Shown here: positions 57,893 through 64,000 of the stretch, piece after piece
Layout: the number at the start of each line of letters is the position of its first letter
How positions within the stretch are numbered: position 1 is the first letter of the stretch
Source of the DNA: Caballeronia novacaledonica
Lineage (GTDB): Bacteria; Pseudomonadota; Gammaproteobacteria; Burkholderiales; Burkholderiaceae
Reading direction: 5' to 3'
NCBI RefSeq assembly: GCF_900258035.1
Contig: NZ_OGTP01000010.1
Span: 1-64,000 of the forward strand
Length of the DNA stretch: 64,000 bases
Made by a program: the position numbers and the translations under genes
The notes under the pieces: model-generated
Database searches by the model: none
Told to the model about the DNA's origin: nothing
What the model saw: the letters and a program-made list of their open reading frames with translations, nothing else

Positions 57893-57898
57893 TATAAT
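57893..57898 (+). promoter_or_regulatory. TATAAT -10 upstream of the 57930 gene
   Basis: A perfect TATAAT lies 32 nt before the ATG at 57930, with a predicted start near 57905. The -35 region is poor. Confidence 0.45.
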
Positions 57899-57929
57899 TT
57901 TTCCACCCCGCCGACAAATCGAAAATCAC

Positions 57930-58325
57930 ATGCGCACGAAGCGTTCGCTCTCCCTCGTTCCCTCCATTCTGGGCGTATGGTGTCTCTGCGCGACGGCGCA
58001 GACCGCGCTGCCGCCCGGCCATCCGTCGTCGCGGCAACTGATGGCCGCCGAAAGCGTGATGACGAGCGCCAACATCGCGCGCGGCGCGGCGGATGTCTGT
58101 CATATCGATGCCGCGAAGGTCGCGCGCTTCAGGGAGGTCGTGCGCACGAGCTATCCCGACGCGCCCGATTTCGACGGCGAATGGAAGCTCGGTCTCGCGC
58201 AGGCGCAACCGACCGTCGATCGCTTCGAGAAGCTGAAGACGAGCAATCCGGCGGAGTATCGGAAGGAAATCGGCGAAGCGTGCCCGGCGCTCAATCGCGG
58301 CATCGACGAAGTCACGCAGCAGTAA
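57930..58325 (+). CDS. Exported hypothetical protein
   Basis: A 131-residue protein I do not recognise. A signal peptide (about 1-24, ending CATAQ) precedes a helical mature part with two Cys residues (DVCHIDAAK and GEACPAL) that may form a disulfide. The pattern SAAESVM-x-ARGAADVCHIDAAKVARFREVVRTSYP is reminiscent of small periplasmic helical proteins. Its stop is directly next to the stop of the convergent GGDEF gene. Confidence 0.78.
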   Translation: MRTKRSLSLVPSILGVWCLCATAQTALPPGHPSSRQLMAAESVMTSANIARGAADVCHIDAAKVARFREVVRTSYPDAPDFDGEWKLGLAQAQPTVDRFEKLKTSNPAEYRKEIGEACPALNRGIDEVTQQ

Positions 58326-59804
58326 TCAGGCGCTCTTGCCGTCGTAGTGCGCGCGCTTTTCCGCGTACATCGCGGCGTCGGCGCGTTGCAGCATCGGTTC
58401 GAGCCGCTCGCCGTCGTGCGCGGTCGCCGCGCCCATCGCGAACGAAAGCGGATTGCCCGAGTAGAACTGGTTGTTCACTTCGAGCAACTGGCGAATGCTG
58501 TCGATCACCGCTTCGCCGCCGCGTTCGTCGGTGCCGGGCAAGAGCACCATGAACTCGTCGCCGCCGATACGCGCCGCGTGGAACGGCCGCTCCACCGCCT
58601 TGCCGAGCACTTCGCCCGCGCGGCGCAACAGCGCGTCGCCGGCGGCGTGCCCGAGTTGATCGTTGACGGCCTTCAGGCCATTCACATCGACCGCGATCGC
58701 CGTCACCGGGAACGGGCCCTTGCGTTCGAGGCGATTGATTTCGTCGATATAGAACGAGCGATTCTTGAGCTTCGTGAGCACGTCGTGCTTGCCGAGGAAT
58801 TCCAGATACGCCTCGGCTTTCTTGCGCGCGGTGATGTCGGTGAGCGCGACGAGCACGAGATCCCAGCGCGCCTCGTGCCCCGGGAACACCGAGAATTGCA
58901 GATGCACATGCACCTCGTTGCCATCGAGCGAATAATTGAGCACTTCGCGCTGATGGAAGAGCTTGCCGTCCCACAGATCGATCAACTGTTCCTGGAAGTG
59001 CTGCTGCATGTCGTCGCGAAAGACATCGGGCAGGCGCGCGAGCAGCGTCGCCTTGTCGGGCGCGGCGAACATCCGCAGCGTGTGCTGGTTCACGTCGAGC
59101 ACGTGAATCTCCTGCATGCAGCGCTCGACGAACTCCGGATGAACATTCGTGAACGTGCGAAAGTCGACGATGCCGCGCTCGCGCACATCGTCCAGCAGCG
59201 CCTTCACGGAACTGAAGTCTTCCACCCACAGCGACACCGGCGAATGCGCGAACAGCCCGCGCGCATAGAGCTCGCTCGCGGCGGCCGTGCGGCGCATCGC
59301 TTCGAGTTCGGTGATGTCCTCGATCGTGACGAGCACGCGCGTCCATGTGTCCTCGTGGCCCGGCAGCACGACCGCCTTGAGCAGCACGTCGAGGCGCTTG
59401 CCGTCGAGCGTGTAGTTGACCGTCTGACTCACGAAGCGCGACTTGCCGGACCAAAGCTGCTCCAGTTCGTCGATGTGCGTGACGAGCATGTCGTCGCGAA
59501 ACACGCGATCGAGGTTCTGCACGAGATGATCGGCGTCCTTCGCGTGGAACAGAGAGAGCGTGCGCCGATTGACCTTCACGACCCGGATGCGCGACGAGCA
59601 TTCCGCGATGCGTTCGGGATTCTCCGTGAGAAACGCCCGCAGATCGGTGACGCCCGCCGCGCGCCAGCGCTCGAACTGCTCGCGCACGGCGCTGAAGTCT
59701 TCGAGCCAGAGCGAGACCGGCGCGAGGTCGAACATGTCGGCATCGTCCTCCGGCAGGCTTGCCGGCGTGAATTGACCGGCAGCGCGGCGCGGGTCGTTTG
59801 GCAT
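58326..59804 (-). CDS. Diguanylate cyclase with duplicated PAS-like sensor
   Basis: A 492-residue cytoplasmic protein. Two tandem sensory repeats of about 150 residues open with closely similar stretches (LAPVSLWLEDFSAV and HSPVSLWVEDFSSV) and each contain VNxxTLxxF, FRDDM and ITxxE-type ends. A GGDEF domain follows with intact GGDEF at 414-418; no RxxD inhibition site is seen before it. No membrane helix is present. ATG 59804 is preferred because AAAGG lies 6 nt upstream; ATG 59810 is possible. It should make c-di-GMP in response to an unknown cytoplasmic signal. Confidence 0.92.
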   Translation of the reverse strand: MPNDPRRAAGQFTPASLPEDDADMFDLAPVSLWLEDFSAVREQFERWRAAGVTDLRAFLTENPERIAECSSRIRVVKVNRRTLSLFHAKDADHLVQNLDRVFRDDMLVTHIDELEQLWSGKSRFVSQTVNYTLDGKRLDVLLKAVVLPGHEDTWTRVLVTIEDITELEAMRRTAAASELYARGLFAHSPVSLWVEDFSSVKALLDDVRERGIVDFRTFTNVHPEFVERCMQEIHVLDVNQHTLRMFAAPDKATLLARLPDVFRDDMQQHFQEQLIDLWDGKLFHQREVLNYSLDGNEVHVHLQFSVFPGHEARWDLVLVALTDITARKKAEAYLEFLGKHDVLTKLKNRSFYIDEINRLERKGPFPVTAIAVDVNGLKAVNDQLGHAAGDALLRRAGEVLGKAVERPFHAARIGGDEFMVLLPGTDERGGEAVIDSIRQLLEVNNQFYSGNPLSFAMGAATAHDGERLEPMLQRADAAMYAEKRAHYDGKSA

Positions 59805-60050
59805 GGTCATCCTTTCGGCTCGCGCCGGCTCAAAATGGGTCCGTGGTCGATGCCCGAATTCATCTCATTATTGTAGCGTGCGTCATTTTGCTCAGCCGGA
59901 TCGCCCGTTTGCGCTCATGCCGCATAACGGGGGCGGATGCTACACTCGATTGGCCATGCCCTCGTTGCGGGCGCGTCCCGCATCCCACCTCGGGCACGTT
60001 TGCTGCAAGCGCAGCCATTTACATCGCTATAAGAAGGAGGCACGACTCTC

Positions 60051-60554
60051 ATGGCTGATTTCCGCATCTGGTCCGACGAATTTCCGGCGAACGGCTTCAT
60101 GACGCGCGCACAGGAATTCGACCAGCAAGCCTTCGGCGGCGCGGGCGAGAACATTTCCCCGGCGCTGCAATGGGAAGATCCGCCCGCCGATACCCGCAGT
60201 CTCGCGCTCACCGTCTACGATCCCGACGCGCCCACCGGCAGCGGCTTCTGGCACTGGATCGTCGTCAACATTCCGGCCGACGTGCGCTCGCTGCCGCGCA
60301 ACGCCGGCAAGGCCGACGGCAGTCTGCTGCCGCAAGGCGCGCTGCAAATGCGCAACGACTACGGCACGGTCGGCTTCGGCGGCGCGGCGCCGCCGCGCGG
60401 CGACAAGCCGCATCGCTATCTCTTCCGCATTCACGCGCTTTCCGCCGAGAGCCTGCCGCTCGACGGCAACGTGACCAACGCGGTGGCGCGCTTCATGACC
60501 CATCTCAACGAAATCGATTCCGCGACCTACACCGGACTCTACGAATTGAAGTAA
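60051..60554 (+). CDS. YbhB/YbcL-family (PEBP-like) protein
   Basis: A 167-residue cytoplasmic protein of the Raf-kinase-inhibitor-like family. Marks are ENISPALQWEDPPADTRSLALTVYDPDAPTGSGFWHWIV and PHRYLFRIHALS. The anion-binding pocket residues Asp-Pro-Asp and His are visible. Function of bacterial members is not settled. AAGGAGG lies 8-9 nt before the ATG. A GC-rich hairpin follows the stop. Confidence 0.92.
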   Translation: MADFRIWSDEFPANGFMTRAQEFDQQAFGGAGENISPALQWEDPPADTRSLALTVYDPDAPTGSGFWHWIVVNIPADVRSLPRNAGKADGSLLPQGALQMRNDYGTVGFGGAAPPRGDKPHRYLFRIHALSAESLPLDGNVTNAVARFMTHLNEIDSATYTGLYELK

Positions 60555-60562
60555 GCGCGGAC

Positions 60563-60589
60563 GAGGCGCGGACCGTCCGGCCGCGCCTC
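60563..60589 (+). other. GC-rich hairpin after the YbhB gene
   Basis: A perfect 9-bp stem (60563-60571 with 60581-60589) with a 9-nt loop but no T run on either strand. It may slow polymerase or protect the mRNA end; it is not a classic terminator. Confidence 0.5.
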
Positions 60590-60650
60590 CCACAAGCTGT
60601 TTGAAAACGGCGCGTCATACAATGCGCCGCTCGCCACTGCCCGCCCATCG

Positions 60651-62018
60651 ATGGATTCCGAACAAGGTCTGCCGCTGCCCCAGCGATACTGGGCCATTGC
60701 CGTCGTCGCGCTGGGCATCACGCTCGCGGTGCTCGACGGCGCCATCGCCAATGTCGCGCTGCCGACCATCGCGCGCAATCTGAACGCCTCGCCCTCCGCT
60801 TCCGTCTGGGTCGTCAACGCGTATCAGCTCACCATCACCATCTCGCTCCTGCCGCTCGCCTCGCTCGGCGATCGCATCAGCTACCGGCGCGTGTACATGG
60901 CGGGACTCGCGCTCTTCACGGTGTCGTCGTTCGCGTGCGCGCTGTCCGGCTCGCTCGTCACGCTTACCCTCGCGCGCGTCGTGCAGGGCTTCGGCGCGGC
61001 GGGCATCATGAGCGTGAACACGGCGCTCGTGCGCATCATCTATCCGCAGGATCAGCTCGGGCGCGGCGTGTCCATCAACGCGACGGTCGTGGCCATTTCG
61101 TCGGTGATCGGTCCGACGATCGCCTCGGGCGTGCTCTCGGTCGCGAACTGGCCGTGGCTCTTCGCGATCAACGTGCCGATCGGCGTCGTGGCGTTCGCGA
61201 TCGGCTGGAAGTCGATGCCGCGCACGCCGGGACATCGGCAGCCTTACGACTACATCAGCGCAATCATGAACGCGCTGTTCTTCGGTCTCGCGATCGTCGC
61301 GGTCGATGGCTTCGGACATGGCGAGCATCGTCCGTATCTCGTCGGTGAAATCATCGCGACGGCGGTCATCGGCTATTTCTTCGTGAAGCGGCAACTGACG
61401 CAAAGCGCGCCGCTTCTGCCCGTCGATCTGTTGCGCATTCCGGTGTTCGCGCTGTCGGTCGGCGCTTCGGTGTGTTCGTTCTGCGCGCAGATGCTCGCGT
61501 TCGTTTCGCTGCCGTTCCTGCTGCAAAACAGTTTCGGCATGAGCCAGGTCGAAACCGGCTTTCTGATGACGCCTTGGCCGCTCGTCATCGTGTTCGTCGC
61601 GCCGCTCGCGGGCGTGCTCGCGGATCGCTATTCCGCGGGACTGCTCGGCGGCATCGGGCTTGCGATCCTGTCCGTCGGGCTCGTGCTGCTCGCGAGCGTC
61701 GGCGCGCATCCCGGCGCGCTCGACATCGCGTGGCGGATGGCGGTGTGCGGGCTCGGCTTCGGGCTTTTTCAGTCGCCCAACAATCGTCAGATGCTCGCGT
61801 CCGCGCCGCGTCATCGCAGCGGCGGCGCGAGCGGCATGCTCGGCACCGCGCGCCTCACGGGGCAAACGCTGGGCGCCGCGCTCGTCGCGCTGATCTTCGG
61901 CGTCGCGCCGAAGCAAGGCGCCGTGATCGCCATCGCGGTCGCGGCGGTGTTCGCGGCGGCCGCCGCCGTCGTCAGCGCGCTGCGACTCACGGGCAAGCGC
62001 AGCGTCGAGCCCGCCTGA
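60651..62018 (+). CDS. MFS drug-type exporter (DHA2 group)
   Basis: A 455-residue inner-membrane transporter with about 14 hydrophobic segments. Motif A-like LGDRISYRRVYMAG and the antiporter motif C-like VVAISSVIGPTIASGVLSVANWPWLFAINVPIG are typical of the DHA2 drug/H+ antiporters such as EmrB and QacA. A TACAAT -10 candidate lies at 60618-60623. No membrane-fusion partner or regulator is adjacent. Substrate is unknown. Confidence 0.92.
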   Translation: MDSEQGLPLPQRYWAIAVVALGITLAVLDGAIANVALPTIARNLNASPSASVWVVNAYQLTITISLLPLASLGDRISYRRVYMAGLALFTVSSFACALSGSLVTLTLARVVQGFGAAGIMSVNTALVRIIYPQDQLGRGVSINATVVAISSVIGPTIASGVLSVANWPWLFAINVPIGVVAFAIGWKSMPRTPGHRQPYDYISAIMNALFFGLAIVAVDGFGHGEHRPYLVGEIIATAVIGYFFVKRQLTQSAPLLPVDLLRIPVFALSVGASVCSFCAQMLAFVSLPFLLQNSFGMSQVETGFLMTPWPLVIVFVAPLAGVLADRYSAGLLGGIGLAILSVGLVLLASVGAHPGALDIAWRMAVCGLGFGLFQSPNNRQMLASAPRHRSGGASGMLGTARLTGQTLGAALVALIFGVAPKQGAVIAIAVAAVFAAAAAVVSALRLTGKRSVEPA

Positions 62019-62109
62019 CCCGCGCTCTGGGCATAGCCTTTGCTGAAGTCTCGGACAAGTGTTCCGCGCATGCGGGATCGTTCGAAAACAGCAACAAAGG
62101 AGTGGGTTC

Positions 62110-62661
62110 ATGGCGATTTCCCTCAACGGTTGCAAGGTCGCGATTCTCGCCGTCGACGGCTTCGAGCAGGCCGAGCTCGTCGAGCCGCAACGCGCGCTGA
62201 AGGAAGCGGGCGCGCAAGTGGATGTCGTATCGCAGAAGCCCGGTCAGATTCAGGGTTTCAGGCACGTGGACAAGGGCGACAAGGTGAATGTCGATGTGAC
62301 TTTCGACGCCGCCAACGCCGCCGATTACGACGCGCTCGTGTTGCCCGGCGGCGTCGTGAACGGCGACGCGATCCGTCTCGACGCGAAGGCGCAAAGCTTC
62401 GTGAAGGAAGCCGATCAGGCGAAGAAGCCGATCGCGGTGATCTGCCACGGCGGCTGGCTGCCGATATCGGCGGGCATCGTCGCGGGCCGCACGATGACGA
62501 GCTGGCCGAGCCTGCAGGACGACGTTCGCAACGCGGGCGGCACGTGGGTCGATCAGGAGGTGCAGATCGACGGCAATCTCATCACGAGCCGCAAGCCCGA
62601 CGATCTGCCCGCCTTCAACCAGGCGCTGATCGAAGCGCTCGGCAAGGCGCGCGCCGCGTGA
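62110..62661 (+). CDS. PfpI/DJ-1 family protein (glutamine amidotransferase-like)
   Basis: A 183-residue protein of the PfpI/YhbO branch. The nucleophile elbow is AVICHGGW with Cys112 next to His113, and the acid is in GFEQAELVEP (Glu19). Members act as proteases, deglycases or stress chaperones; the biochemical role is debated. AAAGGAG precedes the ATG. It starts a run of short, well-spaced stress-type genes. Confidence 0.92.
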   Translation: MAISLNGCKVAILAVDGFEQAELVEPQRALKEAGAQVDVVSQKPGQIQGFRHVDKGDKVNVDVTFDAANAADYDALVLPGGVVNGDAIRLDAKAQSFVKEADQAKKPIAVICHGGWLPISAGIVAGRTMTSWPSLQDDVRNAGGTWVDQEVQIDGNLITSRKPDDLPAFNQALIEALGKARAA

Positions 62662-62684
62662 TGATTCGCACCGGAGCCAGGCCT

Positions 62685-63224
62685 ATGCCGAGATTGCTCA
62701 TCTCCCTCACCCTTTCGTTCGCCGCCGCCTTTGCGCCGGTTGTGCAAGCGCAAACCGAAGGCGCGGCGAGCGCCACGCCAAGCGCGAGGCTCTCGCCGGG
62801 CGATCAGCAGTTCCTTCAGGACGCCGGCGAGGCGGGCGCGACCGAAATCGCGGCGAGCAAACTCGCGCTGACGCACGCAAGCGACCGGCAGGTGCGGGAA
62901 TTCGCACAGCGAATGATCGTCGATCACACGAAACTCGCGCGCAATCTGGACGTGCTCGCGAAACGCCACGGCATCACCGCGCCGCCGGCGGCGGATACGT
63001 CGGTGATCGGCAGCCTGCAAAATCTCCAGGGCGCGGAGTTCGACAAGGCCTATATTGAAAAGGTAGCGGTGGACGGGCATCGGAAGGCCGTTGCGCTCTT
63101 CGAAAAAGAGAGCGAAAGCGGCAACGACACCGCCCTGAAAGCGGCGGCGGCCAAGGCGTTGCCGGTTATCAGCCATCACGACGAGATGGCGCAGCAACTC
63201 GCAAAGACGAAGGCGGCGTCATGA
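62685..63224 (+). CDS. Exported DUF4142 protein
   Basis: A 179-residue periplasmic or outer-membrane protein. A signal peptide (about 1-25, ending VVQAQ) precedes a four-helix DUF4142 domain: SPGDQQFLQDAGEAGATEIAASKLA, VREFAQRMIVDHTKLARNL, FDKAYIEKVAVDGHRKAVALFEKE. The ATG at 62685 has GGAG upstream; ATG 62661 overlaps the preceding stop and lacks one. Function not established; a ferritin-like fold is likely. Confidence 0.9.
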   Translation: MPRLLISLTLSFAAAFAPVVQAQTEGAASATPSARLSPGDQQFLQDAGEAGATEIAASKLALTHASDRQVREFAQRMIVDHTKLARNLDVLAKRHGITAPPAADTSVIGSLQNLQGAEFDKAYIEKVAVDGHRKAVALFEKESESGNDTALKAAAAKALPVISHHDEMAQQLAKTKAAS

Positions 63225-63295
63225 ACATTGCGACCGTCGCCGCAAGCGCAGCCGCGCCCCGATCCGCTTGCCGTCCCGCTTATGAGGACTCGACC

Positions 63296-63583
63296 ATGCA
63301 CATCACGTTTGCAGACGAAGCCCCCGTTTTCGACGGCGACGATCTCGCCATTCACTTCGCCGCGCTCATCGACGGCGAGCCGGTCGTGTGTTCGATCACC
63401 GCCGAAGCGCTCGAGGATCATTTCGGCGCGAAATCGCCGCGCGAGGACGATCTGCTCGACGCCTACACGCGCGGCACGGCGCGCATTCGCGCGGTATGCG
63501 CCGAAGTGCTCGACGACAACGGCGGCCAGCCCGCCGTGCTGAGAAGCGGATTGTTCCGCGTCGCCGGCATGGAGCCGGACTGA
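63296..63583 (+). CDS. DUF1488 family protein
   Basis: A 95-residue cytoplasmic protein of the DUF1488 group: N-terminal MHITFADEAPVFDGDDLAIHFAALIDG and central VVCSITAEALEDHFGA, ending ALRS-type VLRSGLFRVAG. ATG 63296 has GAGGA 6-8 nt upstream, whereas ATG 63221 gives a poor extension. Function unknown. Confidence 0.88.
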   Translation: MHITFADEAPVFDGDDLAIHFAALIDGEPVVCSITAEALEDHFGAKSPREDDLLDAYTRGTARIRAVCAEVLDDNGGQPAVLRSGLFRVAGMEPD

Positions 63584-63634
63584 ATCTATAGAACGCGACG
63601 CGGCTCACATCACCCAAGCCAACAAGGAGGGAAC

Positions 63635-64000
63635 ATGTCATTGATCATTGCGGGCCGATTTCAGACCTTTCCCGCGGCCGAAACAGCAGCCCAGAAGCTC
63701 TTCGCACGCGGCTTCGTGGAAGAAGACGTGACGCTCTTCTTCGTCAATCCGAGCGGCCAGCACGCGCGCTATCCGGTCGGCGGCGATGTCGGCACCGACG
63801 CGGGCGCGCGCGCCGCGCCCAAAGGCGCCGGCAAGGGCGTGACGATCGGCGCGGTCGTCGGCGCGGTGGTGGGCGCGGCGATATTCGCGGTGTTCCATGC
63901 GCCGCTGCTCGTCTCGGTGATCGCGGCGGGTGTCGGCGCGTACGTGGGATCGCTCGCCGGGGCGATGTCGCATACGAAGAAGCCGCAGGACGCCTTGCAC
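63635..64000 (+). CDS. Glycine-zipper membrane protein, cut by window edge
   Basis: The first 122 codons are present and the frame is still open at the right edge. A soluble N-terminal part (FQTFPAAETAAQKLFARGFVEEDVTLFFVNP) resembles stress-type DUF proteins. Two Gly/Ala-rich hydrophobic segments follow (GKGVTIGAVVGAVVGAAIFAV and VSVIAAGVGAYVGSLAGAMS), typical of glycine-zipper membrane domains. AAGGAGG lies 5 nt before the ATG. Only the C-terminus is missing. Confidence 0.85.
   Translation, partial: MSLIIAGRFQTFPAAETAAQKLFARGFVEEDVTLFFVNPSGQHARYPVGGDVGTDAGARAAPKGAGKGVTIGAVVGAVVGAAIFAVFHAPLLVSVIAAGVGAYVGSLAGAMSHTKKPQDALH

Overview
The window is about 64 kb of GC-rich (roughly 65%) bacterial chromosome. 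Its gene content and order point to the Burkholderia / Paraburkholderia / Caballeronia group of Betaproteobacteria: intracellular PHA depolymerase, a soluble RnfB-like protein next to nth, DUF1841, paired c-type cytochromes, PagP, parE-parC and a fused dehydroshikimate dehydratase. It reads as a core chromosomal segment. I see no insertion sequence, prophage, CRISPR array, integrase or rRNA. One tRNA gene (Arg, anticodon CCT) is present. The left edge shows no gene I can prove, and the right edge cuts through a glycine-zipper membrane protein.

Layout. 0.2-4.8 kb: RhlE-type RNA helicase with a long leader, a MliC-like lysozyme inhibitor, a tiny lipoprotein, purT, and a META-domain lipoprotein. 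5-12.5 kb: an unusual long FtsK translocase, a ZntB/CorA-type channel, pagP, a secreted lactonase-type beta-propeller, and small membrane and hypothetical proteins. 13-16.5 kb: a GH15 glucoamylase/trehalase and phaZ (carbon-store use). 16.5-25.9 kb: TetR regulator, rsxB-like gene with nth, DUF1841, a two-gene cytochrome c operon divergent from a MoxR-GNAT-VWA operon, benE and tal. 26-31.8 kb: PhnB-like protein, FUSC-type membrane protein, a DUF3311 plus sodium:solute symporter pair, and a tightly coupled ubiC / hypoxanthine-DNA glycosylase / spermidine-synthase-like operon. 31.9-40.7 kb: htpG with a clear sigma-32 promoter, a HEMTH putative metallopeptidase, and an amino-acid-type module (MocR regulator, VOC protein, EamA exporter, aminotransferase, RidA, PhzF).

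41-53.6 kb: a GGDEF-EAL protein, a CopD-like membrane protein, the topoisomerase IV operon parE-parC, an ABC-F protein, a DUF4399 protein, rubredoxin, a methyltransferase coupled to a DUF4239-like membrane protein, and tRNA-Arg. 54-57.8 kb: a compact quinate/shikimate-to-protocatechuate module, in which quiC and a catabolic-type shikimate dehydrogenase are divergent around a palindrome-rich control region with a TetR gene next to them. 57.9-64 kb: a secreted protein, a diguanylate cyclase with a duplicated sensory region, a YbhB-like protein, a 14-TM-type MFS exporter, and a run of stress-type genes (PfpI/DJ-1, DUF4142, DUF1488, glycine zipper).

No stretch is clearly foreign. The most unusual points are the FtsK N-terminus and its 17-residue repeat array, the MoxR-GNAT-VWA operon facing cytochrome genes, the quiC/SDH control region, the duplicated sensor in the GGDEF protein, and the possibly leaderless ubiC. 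Family names are assigned from motifs read by eye; no database search was run.
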